A stretch of DNA of 64,000 bases from Trichomonas vaginalis G3 (taxonomy: Eukaryota > Parabasalia > Trichomonadida > Trichomonadidae), in contig NC_067204.1 of NCBI RefSeq assembly GCF_026262505.1, forward strand, positions 12,108,522 to 12,172,521, in the 5' to 3' direction. Numbering within the stretch: position 1 is the first letter of the stretch; every line of letters begins with the position of its first letter. A program made the translations under genes and the position numbers. Shown one piece after another: positions 29,918 to 40,221 of this stretch. A model generated the notes under the pieces. That model was not told where the DNA came from. It did no database searches and saw only the letters and a program-made list of their open reading frames with translations.

Positions 29918-30927
29918 TTAAATATAATAACCATTGGATTCAATCACGCGTTCGCAGCGATCGATCCAGGCTTGAAAGACACGATTTAAATCATCATGAG
30001 AAAATTGCTCAAATTGCTCTCTTACAAAATTTTCAAGATCATCTGGACTCGCGAATTCGCGTCCTTCAGCTCTTTTTTAGCGTGCCGAATAAATAAAAGT
30101 CAGAGGGTGCAATATCAGGTGAATAAATTGGGTTTGGAACAACTTTGACATTGTTTTCCACCAAGTAATTCATTACCTTATGACTTTTGTGAACTCTTAA
30201 TTATCAAAATGAATTGCAAACTTTTGTTTTTGTTGTTTGGATTTCTCAAATTCATCAGAATTGATAATTTGAGTAAAACATTGTCAATTAGATACTGAGC
30301 ATTCATCGTATTAGGTTTTTGAAGAATATCAATTGCGATGATGCCATTCACGCCCCAAAAAACCGACAACATCATCATTGGTGTGTCAATTTTTTCTTCG
30401 GGAATGTTTGCGGATTTTCATCCTTCGGGATCCACATGATTTGGCTTCTGTTGCATATTGAAACAAGACTCGTCCCCTGTTACTAAAAAGCGAAACTTCT
30501 TGGATTGATACGCACCCAATATAGAGAGGAGCTCTTTCGAAGATTGGACTCTAGATTTTTTTTGAACTGAATTAAGGTTGTGCGGAACCCAACGTGTATA
30601 CGCTAGTTTGTAGTTCAAATAATTGTGCAGATAATAACTGACTGTTGTACGTGGTATCTTTGTCATCTCCTCTATCCTTCTGAGTGATGCTCTTGGGTCT
30701 TCATCTAGCGCTTGAAGAATTGCTTTGATTTTTCTTTGATCCGGCGATTTTTTGTCAATTTTTATGATGGGCGCCTTTTTGTTCATGAGGTGATACATCC
30801 TAACATGATACGTTACAGTGGAATAGATAGGAGCATCCATACCGAAGCATTTTACCAATGTCTCGTAGATTTTTTTACAGTCTTTGCATTTTTTTGCAAG
30901 AGCGAGGATGTTTTCTTTATGATTCAT
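29918..30927 (-). pseudogene. Mariner transposase, frameshifted
   Basis: Starts MNHKENILALAKK at 30927. The N-terminal helix-turn-helix region includes ASLRRIEEMTKIPRTTVSYY. FLVTGDESCF holds the first catalytic Asp, and SVFWGVNGIIAIDIL follows as in Tvmar-type mariners. The end reads WIDRCERVIESNG. The frame is lost near 30380-30420 and again near 30076-30178, so no full-length (~336-residue) enzyme can be made. It would have cut and pasted the element at TA sites. Confidence 0.88.
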
Positions 30928-31106
30928 TAAAAAAATGAAAAAAATCCCGCCAAAATTTCCCGCGAAACCGCCTCTTGTCTCAAAATTCATTTTATATCCC
31001 GGCATGGCGCCAAAATACAACATACTCATCATATACATATATTCATATTTTTTATTATATATTTATAATCAGCATATATCTCCTTTAATAGTCTCATATA
31101 GAGCGC

Positions 31107-31132
31107 TGTGCTAAACGCACCTTTGGACACCC
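31107..31132 (-). repeat. Mariner terminal inverted repeat, right
   Basis: Inverse of 29840-29865 with one difference. Confidence 0.9.
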
Positions 31133-31134
31133 TA

Positions 31135-31515
31135 TATTATATCACGGTAAATTTTCATTAATTCTGAATTAATGTCTACTTTATATGGCGCATTGCGACT
31201 GGAATCGTAGATTCCTGGGTTCTCGATGTTTGATGAAAGAGGTGGGGGGTATGTTGGATAAGTGGGAATTTCAACAGGTTCTTTACCAGGTTCAGATAAA
31301 ATGATTGGGTCTCCATCTTCTTTATTTTGCTCCTCCTCTTTCTTTGGTAAGTCACGAGTTAATAAATTGGACTGAGTTGCTGACCTTGTTAATTCAGGAC
31401 TAACATTAACTTTAACATTTTGAATAATTCGTGATTTATCATCATTTACGTTATAACCAACCGTAATCTCTGCTTTTGCGTTTGTGTTCTTTTGACTTGT
31501 GAAACGTCTTCTCAT
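31135..31515 (-). pseudogene. N-terminal part of the Polinton 1 gene cut by mariner
   Basis: Starts MRRRFTSQKN after a TTTTTTTTATTCAATTATAA leader, with a proline-rich middle (PTYPTYPPPLSS). Its counterpart in Polinton 2 begins near 44817 (MRSKSILAD). The mariner ends the frame. Probably a structural or assembly protein. Confidence 0.6.
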
Positions 31516-31599
31516 TTATAATTGAATAAAAAAAAGAAAAATATATTTAAAGTTTGATTTAGTTGTTACGGTAATATCCCAAGGTTCATCATTGTTTGC

Positions 31600-32499
31600 T
31601 TATACTTTCTTTGTAACTGCACCAATTATGTTATTGATATTGCTTTGAGTTTCTTCCAGTCTTATTTTATCATTTACAATATCTTTAATCATTTCATTAC
31701 ATGCATTCTTAAAACCATCTGATTTTTCTAATTTACGTCTATCACTTTCTTTAATTAAATCAAAGTTATAACCTTGTTGAGAATAAAGTGGTTTCTTTAT
31801 CAATTCCTTGAACGCTTCTGAAAGTGAAGATGAAGAAATTCTTGCCACTTGAATTGGTTTAAATTCTGCTTTCATTGCTTCTTTCTGTTCATTGAACACT
31901 GGATCGAATAAAGCAACTTTAAAGAATTTCTTAGCTGGAATTTCAGGTCTCAAATTTGCATATTGACCATCAAACTGATTAACATATTGAGGTAATCCAT
32001 CCGCTCCCTCTTGAATAGCATTTAATTCTTCATTGAAATAAGAATATGGATTATAACGGTATGAATTAATTGGACCATTTTCACCTTCTCCAATGTATTG
32101 TTTAACAGCTTTTCCATTTTCATCAAATTGCATAGGATAACGTTCATTATATGCTTTACGTTTAGGATAATCAGTTATAGTTAATTTGTAACCATTTATG
32201 ACTTTAATATTTCCTTGACCATCAGTAACGAAAACTTCATTTATACCATCAGGTTTTCCATTTGGACCTGTAATGTCTGCTTCGTGTGCTTCCCAATTTG
32301 GTCCATGACGTTTGGCATATGCTTGAGCTTCTGGTAATGTTAAAACGTTTCTCATTTGTTTAACATCTTTTTGAAGACCAGCAACAATATGAACTAATTC
32401 TTTCATTCCGTCTGGAACTTTCATAGTTCTATTATATGCACCCTTTTTGTTTGTTCCTTATTTTAATGGAACCTGTAGAAGATTTGCTATTTCTGTCAT
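31600..32499 (-). pseudogene. Polinton 1 protein of unknown function (about one break)
   Basis: Long frame of 274 residues from [10 protein letters not shown]; the leader-type TTTATTTTTTATTTATAATT precedes an ATG at 32499, so the gene probably begins there. The protein has [36 protein letters not shown] (a calcium-loop-like or beta-hairpin stretch) and [10 protein letters not shown]. It lies beside the packaging ATPase. No family recognised; virion protein is a guess. Confidence 0.5.
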
Positions 32500-32539
32500 G
32501 TTTAATTATAAATAAAAAATAAAAATTAATTATAAAAAG

Positions 32540-33367
32540 TTAATCAAATTTAACACCTCCTTTATTTAAATCAACTATTATTTTTCCATGTTCACCTAAT
32601 TGCTGATATTGTGTGTAAAGTTCATTAATGCTCATTGGTAAATTCACTTGATAAAGCATAACGTTCAACTGTTGACGACTAAACCCACTGAAAATGAAAA
32701 GGGTGGACAGGTTTGATTTAATGTTTGTGCTTAATGCTTTGAAGTATTGAACAGCCATAAAGAATGAACATTGAATATGTCGACATTGAGTTAATAATTG
32801 ATTAAAATATGATTTCTCATTTGTTATTAGTTTTGATTTCACTGCATCATCTAGAAAAATGAGTGAATGCAAAAATTCTCTATCAAAATTTGAAATAGAA
32901 AGTGTTTCAAATAATTCATCCCGTTGTTTATCAATAATTTTATCCTCTAATCCTTGCTTCTTGATTGTATTATATAATTCTTTATACATTAAAAAGTTTT
33001 TTAAATAATCTTCTGCTTCTTCTTGTGATAAATAAATAATTGGAATTTTGATTAAATGCTTTAAAGATTCAAATGTATCATCTGAAGGTGAACCTGAACG
33101 GTTGATATAAATTAACACGTGTGAATGGGGGGAAGTGTTAGCAATAATGATAATTTGTTTTAATATCGTTAATGTTTTACCTTTATTTTGTTTACCAATT
33201 GCTGCAGTGATTGAATTTAAATAACATTCAGAATATGGAATTTTCATTAATTTTTCCTTAGATAGAGCATTTCTATTATCACTCAATGCTTCATTAATCA
33301 TATCATCTACGTATGTATTATATACTCCCGCTAATTCTTCATAAGGGGTGGATGAATTTAAATCCAT
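32540..33367 (-). CDS. FtsK/A32-type DNA packaging ATPase (Polinton 1)
   Basis: A 275-residue protein. ITAAIGKQNKGKTLTIL is the Walker A loop (~35-45), LIFLDDAVKS is Walker B (~165-172), and the downstream HIQCSFFMAVQYFKALS segment fits the sensor region of A32-like ATPases that pump DNA into capsids. It parallels the 43506-44393 gene of Polinton 2. Start MDLNSSTPYEE after a TAAATTTATTTTTGATTAA leader. The frame appears whole. Confidence 0.8.
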   Translation of the reverse strand: MDLNSSTPYEELAGVYNTYVDDMINEALSDNRNALSKEKLMKIPYSECYLNSITAAIGKQNKGKTLTILKQIIIIANTSPHSHVLIYINRSGSPSDDTFESLKHLIKIPIIYLSQEEAEDYLKNFLMYKELYNTIKKQGLEDKIIDKQRDELFETLSISNFDREFLHSLIFLDDAVKSKLITNEKSYFNQLLTQCRHIQCSFFMAVQYFKALSTNIKSNLSTLFIFSGFSRQQLNVMLYQVNLPMSINELYTQYQQLGEHGKIIVDLNKGGVKFD

Positions 33368-33391
33368 TTAATCAAAAATAAATTTATAATT

Positions 33392-35032
33392 TTAAACATT
33401 TCTATTCATCAATATTTCATCATATGAACTTCTATATTGTGGTGGTGTACCTGTTGGATGATATTTCAAACCTTCGTCCGGTGTCCATGTCCAATATGTA
33501 GTCCTAGTAAACCAAACCTGAGGAGGATTTGTCACCTTTGAACAGTAAGTGTCATTTTCACCCTGAATGATTGGATAAGCTTTCACTTGTACTGTAACTT
33601 GTGAGTTGAAAGTTTCTAATCCATCAAAGAATATACCCGCTCCATCACGTTGAACTGGAATAGTGCATAAGAATGAAGTTTGGTCTTTCCATGTTCTAGC
33701 TAATGGCGTGCCATTATCATCATTCAGTGGTCTAGTTAATGAGTCCTCGTATTCTTCCGTGCATTCATTCACTCCATCTAAATCAGAAGCTTGAAGCATA
33801 CGTGTAAAGAATATGTCACCCACTGTGGTCATCGCTTGATCGGGGAAGTTTCTGGAATCTATAGTGACCTGAAGACCTCGAAGCATTGGATTTTCTAAAA
33901 CTGTTCTTTGCATTGCATTCTTCGGAAATGCTAACACAACATCTGTAACATTATGAAGAGCGTATGAGAAATCTGAGCTGATACCTTCAGGAGTGATGCA
34001 ACCTCCATTTAGTGAACGAACGTCAATATGTTGAGCTGGAATCATGAATGGATCTTCCTTACTGAATAAACGTGGTATTGCTTTAACTGATTCTTCAATT
34101 AAACCATATCCTGGTGTAATGCATTTATCCTCTAAAACTTCCATCTTTGTGCATGAAATAATAACGTTATCAACTGTTGCGTCAGCAGATGTAGTGGCTA
34201 AGCTTGTAATTAATTTGGCAGGAAGTCCGATTTGTTGGAATTTGCGATCATATTTATAAACATGATTCATAATCTTTTCATAATTTTCATCAGTTATCTT
34301 TTCATAAACGTAATTTTGTAAATCAGCAACTCTTAACGGGTCAACCTGACAAAATACTAAAGTATCCCTGAAAACATAATATTTAAGAATGATATCACCA
34401 AATGATTTAGGATAATCATCGAACGCCTGAAATGCTAACAAATCATTTACCGGAATAATCATATCAAAAGTGACATCAACTTCTTCATTTGCATTCTTGA
34501 AAACTTCTGAAGGGTCAATATATTTACCACATACTGAGTTATCATATTTTTGAACATTATTATATAACGAATGAACAAACTTTTTAACTTTCCTTTCTGA
34601 TTTTGGTTTATATGTTGCAAATGCGAAAGATTCACGGGCGCAATCCATCTGAAGATAACCGGCATCACTTCTTTCAGTTTCTACTTCTAATTGTTTAAAG
34701 CTTTGATTTGATGATTTGTAACCAACGAATAAACGCATGCATTTAAAAGCGGCATCACATGTGAAAGCTTTATTTGAAACTAGAGTTGCTTTAACTTTGC
34801 GTTTAATATATGTGTCACCTAATTGGTTCACATCATGAGCCGGATTTGTAATTCTTAAATGAGTTTGTTTATCATCAAAATATGGAGCATCAGAGTCATA
34901 GCATGAACTTTCAAGTTCTCTATAATATCTTCTACCGTCATTCTTTGCGAATATTTCATTTATCTTTTCGAATGAATGAAACACATTTCCATTAATCGGT
35001 TTAGTGTTTGGCACCAAATAGTTAGTCGTCAT
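33392..35032 (-). CDS. Major capsid protein, double jelly-roll type (Polinton 1)
   Basis: A 546-residue beta-rich protein placed directly before the packaging ATPase, as in many Polintons. FDMIIPVNDLLAFQAF and then GDIILKYYVFRD parallel the capsid protein of Polinton 2 (LRIPVRRFLPLEAIRF, NIQLKVKF). The size fits double-jelly-roll capsid proteins, which form the icosahedral shell. Starts MTTNYLVPN. The frame appears whole. Assignment rests on length, beta content, order and the shared segment. Confidence 0.7.
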   Translation of the reverse strand: MTTNYLVPNTKPINGNVFHSFEKINEIFAKNDGRRYYRELESSCYDSDAPYFDDKQTHLRITNPAHDVNQLGDTYIKRKVKATLVSNKAFTCDAAFKCMRLFVGYKSSNQSFKQLEVETERSDAGYLQMDCARESFAFATYKPKSERKVKKFVHSLYNNVQKYDNSVCGKYIDPSEVFKNANEEVDVTFDMIIPVNDLLAFQAFDDYPKSFGDIILKYYVFRDTLVFCQVDPLRVADLQNYVYEKITDENYEKIMNHVYKYDRKFQQIGLPAKLITSLATTSADATVDNVIISCTKMEVLEDKCITPGYGLIEESVKAIPRLFSKEDPFMIPAQHIDVRSLNGGCITPEGISSDFSYALHNVTDVVLAFPKNAMQRTVLENPMLRGLQVTIDSRNFPDQAMTTVGDIFFTRMLQASDLDGVNECTEEYEDSLTRPLNDDNGTPLARTWKDQTSFLCTIPVQRDGAGIFFDGLETFNSQVTVQVKAYPIIQGENDTYCSKVTNPPQVWFTRTTYWTWTPDEGLKYHPTGTPPQYRSSYDEILMNRNV

Positions 35033-35101
35033 TTATTAATAAATAAAAAATCAAAATTAAAAGATGAAAATGAATTTTTAATTTTAATGAAATAATCAAC
35101 T

Positions 35102-35317
35102 ATGGCTGCAGGTATATTTAAGAAACTGTGGGATAAAGTAAAAAGAGGAGCGCATAAAGTTTGGGAAACAATGAAAAAAGGGGCAAATTGGATATTTAAG
35201 AATAAAGAAGCAATTAGTGACGTTGCTGAATCAATAACGCCAAAAGCTGCCCCAATAAGAGAAATTTTAAATAAAGGAGAAAAAGTTTATCAAAGACTAC
35301 AACCGATACTAAGATAA
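35102..35317 (+). CDS. Small amphipathic MAAG protein A (Polinton 1)
   Basis: 71 residues starting MAAGIFKKLWDKVKRGAHKV: a strongly amphipathic, basic helix, then a second helical part. The start is shared with the convergent 35342-35578 protein, so the two are paralogues in opposite orientation, 24 bases apart at their 3' ends. Small amphipathic virion proteins of this kind (adenovirus pVI/pX-like) disrupt membranes or bind capsid interiors; that role is inference. Confidence 0.6.
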   Translation: MAAGIFKKLWDKVKRGAHKVWETMKKGANWIFKNKEAISDVAESITPKAAPIREILNKGEKVYQRLQPILR

Positions 35318-35341
35318 AAATAATATTTATTTATTTTTCCA

Positions 35342-35578
35342 CTATCTACCCCCTATTTTATTAAGTATTCCTTCAGCTATTCCACCAATTGCGTTACCTG
35401 CTTGTGCTCCCATTGCCGGATTACCTGCTTTAGTACCTAATACTCCACCTATGATAGTTCCTGCCGTTTTCGCTACTGGTGCCAAAAAGTTTGCAACGGG
35501 TTTAATAATCTTTTGATGAACCCAACCCGCAGCTTTCTTAATTCCTTCCCATAATTTTTTAAAGAATCCTGCCGCCAT
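35342..35578 (-). CDS. Small amphipathic MAAG protein B (Polinton 1)
   Basis: 78 residues, MAAGFFKKLWEGIKKAAGWV followed by a glycine/alanine-rich hydrophobic part (GTIIGGVLGTKAGNPAMGAQ) that may insert in a membrane. Paralogue of the 35102-35317 protein. Confidence 0.65.
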   Translation of the reverse strand: MAAGFFKKLWEGIKKAAGWVHQKIIKPVANFLAPVAKTAGTIIGGVLGTKAGNPAMGAQAGNAIGGIAEGILNKIGGR

Positions 35579-35644
35579 TTCTGATTTAATATTAATTAAA
35601 AAATATATTTCATCACTTATATTCTAATTTTTATTTAATGATAA

Positions 35645-36025
35645 ATGAAACCAATTTTAAAAATAAATGAAACAGAGGAGGAAGAAATAAATGAAAGTGA
35701 AAATGTTCAACAAAAAATAAACGTTGTTAAACCAATTACTGAAATAAAATTTTTTTCATCTGTTGAAGAATTTAATGACTATTATGCTAACAATAAAAAA
35801 TTATTTGAAGAATTGACAACGTGTAAATTGAATAAAATGTTTAAAGTTGATGGATTCAAAATTTCAAAAATAAAAGGAGTGGTTAGTTTGAAATCTATTC
35901 CTCAATCAAGAATCACCTCATTAATGAAAATAGATGATTTAACAAAAAGAATAGAAATTATTGAAGAAAGAATGAATCAAATAATTGATTTCATAAATCA
36001 TGACTCGTTGAGCCCGGGTCCTTAA
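35645..36025 (+). CDS. Polinton 1 protein with C-terminal helix, unknown
   Basis: 126 residues: acidic start (ETEEEEINESEN), then KVDGFKISKIKGVVSLKSIP and a helical end (RIEIIEERMNQII). The order of a short beta hairpin rich in basic residues followed by a helix is also seen in the 61042-61278 protein of Polinton 2 (VHTMKDGRVQFRKIKQP, then a coil), suggesting the same small family. Function unknown. Confidence 0.45.
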   Translation: MKPILKINETEEEEINESENVQQKINVVKPITEIKFFSSVEEFNDYYANNKKLFEELTTCKLNKMFKVDGFKISKIKGVVSLKSIPQSRITSLMKIDDLTKRIEIIEERMNQIIDFINHDSLSPGP

Positions 36026-36399
36026 AGCCCATCACTGAGTTCAAGGTTATATTCATCAAATATTTCATTATTAAATGCAACTTCTGCTAGTTTATTTATT
36101 TTTTCAATACGATCATTTGAAAGTCTATCGTTTAATTTTTTCTGAAGTTTTTCATTTTCTAGTTCTGAAACTTTATTTGGATGATATGTAAATTCATGAA
36201 ATTCTTTGGCCTCGGTTTTGATCATTAATTTACAAAGAACTTTTGTGGTTGGAATTCGTTTGAACCATTTATTAGTTATATTCGTTATATATTCAATATC
36301 TGGAATTAATTCCCAAATTTTTGCATTTTCAATTAATTTATTATCAAATGCAAAAGCAATGGGTTTAATATTATGTTTACCTTTATAATAAACTTATTT
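36022..36399 (-). pseudogene. Remnant gene near right end of Polinton 1
   Basis: A leftward frame with KPIAFAFDNKLIENAKIWEL and KEFHEFTYHPNKVSEL; the gene start is not evident. No family recognised. Its end overlaps the end of the convergent gene by four bases. Confidence 0.35.
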
Positions 36400-36767
36400 A
36401 CATCTAACATGCACCAATTTATTTTATAACTTTATTAATACTAAATTTTATTTCATACAAAAAGTAAAAATTCATAAGTTATATATTAATTTAATAAATT
36501 ATATTATCATTTATAATAAAATTTTTCGAAATGCAGATAAATTTTAACATGTTCGAAATGAAACTATTATAAAATATATTCTTTTTATTAATGGTAATAT
36601 AGGAATTGTAGGAATAAAAACTTTTTATAAATTATTCATAAATTTTTTAAAATCGGTTTCATACAAAATAAAAATAAATTTTCATAAATGTAAGACATGA
36701 ATTTTTAAAGTTTATTTTTTTTATTTCATTATGTATGGGCTGAGTGTAAATGTCTTACAATTTTGAA
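36400..36767. other. AT-rich non-coding end of Polinton 1
   Basis: No gene seen; lies just inside the right terminal repeat. Confidence 0.5.
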
Positions 36768-36929
36768 AATTTTTTAAATCTTGATTTATTCAAAAACGTA
36801 AGAATAAAAACCGTAAGAATCATACATTTTTTACTTCATATGTTAAAAAAAATGATACAAAATCGTTCAATATTGTATGAATTCTTACGTTTACAAAAAA
36901 AGTCACACAACCCTTCAACATATACTACT
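36768..36929 (-). repeat. Terminal inverted repeat of Polinton 1, right
   Basis: 162 bp, inverse of 15793-15954, ending ACATATACTACT. Confidence 0.92.
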
Positions 36930-36935
36930 ATTTTT
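36930..36935. repeat. Target site duplication of Polinton 1, right copy
   Basis: ATTTTT, matching 15787-15792, inside a longer T run. Confidence 0.6.
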
Positions 36936-37319
36936 TTTTAATTTTAAGAAAATTAATAGCATGTTATTAGACAATAGGAGTGTAATGATATTGACTAAAC
37001 AGAAATGAGAGAATAGAGATATAATTTTGATAAGCAATATTGCGAACAAATTCTGAAGTAAAATCGCGATCAATAATTGAAAATTACGATCATGTACTGA
37101 AAAATGACGATCGAATTGAATGAATAGAATTATATCTAAGAAAAAATAAATTGTATTTAGAAGATGAACAAAGAAAGGTGTATGCTAAAAATCATTTAAC
37201 AATAAATGGAAATAAAACGAAATTGTTAAAAGAAAAAAATGAAAAGTGTTAAATAATATATTATTTTTTAGTCATAAGAATAAAATATAGTAGTTATAAA
37301 AGGAATTAGACTTCATATA
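36936..37319. other. AT-rich DNA between Polinton 1 and the MULE
   Basis: No gene seen. The left end of the MULE should lie here, but no terminal repeat could be picked out. Confidence 0.45.
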
Positions 37320-38758
37320 TCAATTCTTTTTCTCTGTAGATGTGGAACGTTTGCTTTTCGATCTCTTTCGATGAACTTGAAAATATAAGTTATTATCGCT
37401 GAGAATCCTTTCCGAAATAGGAGCTTTACGTTTAGGAGGATTGTCGGATGAATTTTGTTTTTTATTGTTTGATTTTGTTGTTATGGAAGATTTTTTCTTA
37501 TTTTTTTCAGAATTTTGCTTGCTATTAACTGAAACTTGTTTTGACGGCCCAACAATAGCATTTGTAGTAGGAAGAATTCCCAATCACGAGCGCATTTTCG
37601 ATAATTGTTTTTCAATATGATCAAGAAGGTCCAGCTTATGTTCTAGATTACTAGACATTTGATTTGTAGAAGGATGGTTTTGATTTTCTGGTTCTAAATC
37701 TGTAGAGTCTGCAATATTTGAATTTTCGGAGCGAATTGGAGCATCTGAACCTTGATTTGTATCGGCTTGCTCAAAATTAGTTTGAATTGGAGTGGATGAA
37801 TTAAAATCTGGATGATTTAATGTTTCATTAAATAATGCCATAATTTTTTCTCTTTTTTCATTAATAAACTTAGTGATCATTGTATCTTTATCTGTTAGAT
37901 CGATCGATTTGAGTATATCTGCATCATGAACTGGAATATTTTCGAACAATGAACTCGATTCTATGGAACCATCTGGAGAAATCTCGTTCTGAGCCAAAGA
38001 AAGATCACTTACGTTGTATTGTTTGATAGAAAAAATTGTTTTCTCAAGTTCTTTTTGAAAGCAGTCAAGAATATAATTTTTGTAGCTATCAGTGATAACG
38101 GTTTTTATATGGCGCTCGATCTTCTGGTTATTTTTGATGGCGTTATATTTATCTAATTGGATTTGAGATATCTTCTTAATAGCTTCATAAATGTTTGGAT
38201 GTTTTAACGAAGAAAATTCTGAATGCATACTCTCGAGGCAATCATTAGTGAATATTGCAGTTGCATTATTATATTGAGATATTAAATTGTAGTGCGGCAA
38301 CCAAACTTTGTTGAAATAATCAATATAATCTTTGATCGAATCAACTTTATTTTGATTAATTATATGCATTGTAAGTACAAATTCTTCATGAGACATGAAT
38401 GGAGTAATAGAATATAGCTTAAATAAAGAATTTTGTAAAGTATTGAAATTTTTGTATAAAGTGCTACAAGTTTCCTGTGTAAAGCTTGTTTGAAATGAAA
38501 TAGGCATCCAATTATACGGACTTTAGGGAAAATTTGTTGAAGTGCCTCTGTCATTCCCTTTTCAAAATCACAATGAATTTGAATTAGCTTTGAAAATTGA
38601 ATACCCTTGACAGTAAAAATATATTCAAATGCCTTCTTATAAGATTCAAATGTGCGGTTTTTCATGAATATAAATAAAAGTGGTAGATATTGATTTGTTG
38701 AAGGTTCACAAATCATAATTGTTAGCATCTGTCCTTTTTGAAAATGTTTTGGTGTAAT
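37320..38758 (-). mobile_element. MULE-type DNA transposon, transposase C-terminal half
   Basis: Minus-strand transposase, continued from 62164-62983 across Polinton 2. IHCDFEKGMTEALQQIFP and IIGCLFHFKQALHRKL are MULE signatures carrying the second catalytic Asp, and CLESMHSEF carries the likely catalytic Glu. The tail (37320-37583) is basic and serine-rich (KRKAPISERI, KRSKSKRST). Frame changes lie near 38360-38507 and 37584, so the gene was already or is now inactive. The 6 bases TGTAAT at the cut are present again at the far side. Confidence 0.85.
38753..38758. repeat. Target site duplication of Polinton 2, left copy
   Basis: TGTAAT, repeated at 62164-62169. The MULE reading frame supports it: both copies encode the same Ile-Thr pair on the minus strand. 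Confidence 0.85.
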
Positions 38759-39009
38759 AGTATCCCTATCATCGGTACGGTGGCACTGCGTTCCACCTTA
38801 CCCAAGATAACGGTTTGACACTTTACGAAACCGGTAACGTATATTTTACAACACAAACGACAACACCAACTTAACCTTAAATATTTACAAAACCATCTGA
38901 CACATAAACGACTTCACTAACGACTTCACTAACGAATTCACTACCGTCCTCACTAAATAAAAAATAACCTTATTTTTATTTTTAAAATTTTTTATTTCAT
39001 TACAAAGAC

Positions 39010-39289
39010 ATGTCCGACTACATTTACTATGACTCTTTCCCAGAACGTTTCCGTGAACTATTCAAAACTCAAGTAAAACTGAGAAACATGCATTTTAACA
39101 AAGACAGACCCATTGACGATGAAAGAAACCCTGAATATATTACAATCCCATATGACGCAAAGTTCATTGCATACATTCCTTATGGTCGCAGAGGAACGAA
39201 AACTATTTCAACAAAGAACAAAAATTATTTCTGGAGCGATGAAGAAAATTGCCTTATCTACATAAATGCATACTTAAATAAAGCTACAT
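39010..39289 (+). pseudogene. TIR-encoded protein, left copy, first part
   Basis: Same residues as the right-end copy at 61475-61909 (MSDYIYYDSFPERFRELF) up to the Ginger insertion; the remainder of the gene lies at 41512-41666. Confidence 0.85.
39286..39289. repeat. Target site duplication of Ginger element, left
   Basis: ACAT, repeated at 41508-41511. The uninterrupted right terminal repeat of the Polinton has a single copy at this point. Confidence 0.9.
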
Positions 39290-39312
39290 TGTTGCATGCT
39301 AAGTTCGGTCAA
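39290..39312 (+). repeat. Ginger terminal inverted repeat, left
   Basis: 23 bp, TGTTGCATGCTAAGTTCGG onwards, perfect inverse of 41485-41507. Confidence 0.92.
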
Positions 39313-39709
39313 CGATAGGAATTGAATGGAAATTAATCGTCGAGGAAGTACGATTATGTAAAGTAAAAAAATGTTGTGGGATTTTTAATATTGTATATAA
39401 TTTTATAATAAAATTTTTGTGAGACATTTTAAGAAGCACATATAATTTTTTGAATTTAAAAATTAAAGTAGTGTTGAATGAATTTATTGATTAATTTAAT
39501 ACGGATATTTCTCAAAATTAATCAAAAATAGGTTTTCAGAGAACTTTTGAGATATCTTTTCAAAATGTCTTTTTGAAAATATATAAGTATTATATCAAAT
39601 TGAAAAAAGGTATTTATCAAAATTCTAAATTCTTAATAAAAAATAACTTTTCAGAGGATTGTGATTTTGAAAGCATGAGTAATAAGTAAAAAATATCTAC
39701 GATTTTAAT

Positions 39710-40143
39710 GAGGGAATTGTTCCTTATGAGGTATACATTATAACTATATACCTCATAAGGAACAATTCCCTCTTGATAGCTGGGAAACTTTCTCTGAATA
39801 ACTTATCATTTGGAGAAAGTTTCCCAGCTATCTATTAGAAACTAAAGGCTGTGAGGCACTAATATATAATCAGTGCCTCATAGCCTTTAGTTTCTTATTA
39901 AAAACGAGAAAACTTGTTCGAAATGATAAACAATTTCGAACAAGTTTTCTCGTTTTAAGGAGGGAATTGTTCCTTATGAGGTATACAGTATGAATATATA
40001 CCTCATAAGGAACAATTCTTTCTTTAAATGGGAGAAACTTTGTCCGAATGTTAAACTATTCGGACAAAGTTTCTCCCATTTGTAGTGGAGATGGAAGGCT
40101 TTGAGGTATATTATATTAATATGTACCCCAAAGCCTTCCATCT
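39710..40143. repeat. Tandem array of seven long hairpins in the Ginger element
   Basis: Arms (left/right): 39710-39735/39747-39772; 39775-39794/39813-39832; 39838-39860/39872-39894; 39901-39924/39933-39956; 39964-39985/39997-40018; 40026-40049/40058-40081; 40089-40108/40124-40143. Arms are 20-26 bp with none or one mismatch, loops 8-18 bases. Hairpins 1 and 5 share nearly the same arm (GAATTGTTCCTTATGAGGTA); 2 and 6, and 3 and 7, are related; 4 resembles 6. It lies 3' of the transposase gene. Confidence 0.93.
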
Positions 40144-40221
40144 TTATTGTACAATTTAAAAATTCAGGAAAAATGTAATAAGATTTTTATAAAAATTAAG
40201 CGTTTATTCGTAATTGTGTAT

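Larger units (their letters stand above)
29838..31134. mobile_element. Mariner (Tc1/mariner) DNA transposon inserted in Polinton 1
   Basis: 1293 bp from 29840 to 31132, flanked by TA at 29838-29839 and 31133-31134. The 26-bp terminal inverted repeats start GGGTGTCCAAAGGTG and differ at one base. It carries a degraded transposase. The insertion splits a Polinton gene, so it is younger than the Polinton. Confidence 0.93.
15793..36929. mobile_element. Polinton/Maverick element 1
   Basis: About 21.1 kb, bounded by 162-bp identical terminal inverted repeats starting AGTAGTATATG and by a 6-bp ATTTTT duplication. It has the defining Polinton set: protein-primed family B polymerase, RVE integrase, FtsK/A32-type packaging ATPase, capsid protein, plus fibre-like and small structural genes. 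Left genes run rightward and most right-hand genes run leftward. The identical ends suggest a fairly recent insertion or end homogenisation, but perhaps ten breaks are visible across its genes, so it looks dead. It holds a mariner and a primase-helicase module as secondary insertions. Confidence 0.93.
38759..39289 (+). repeat. Terminal inverted repeat of Polinton 2, left, outer part
   Basis: Inverse of the outer part of 61262-62163. Interrupted by the Ginger element; continues at 41512. Confidence 0.92.

Noticed and set aside
36002-36030. Further double-hairpin element
   Set aside because: Stems are imperfect (GACTC/GAGCC, GGGT/GCCC with a long loop); kept only as a weak candidate in the finding.
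36936-37319. MULE left terminal repeat
   Set aside because: No inverse match to the DNA right of 62983 could be seen by eye.
39710-40143. CRISPR-like array
   Set aside because: The units are hairpins of differing sequence without constant repeat and spacer; the host is a eukaryote.
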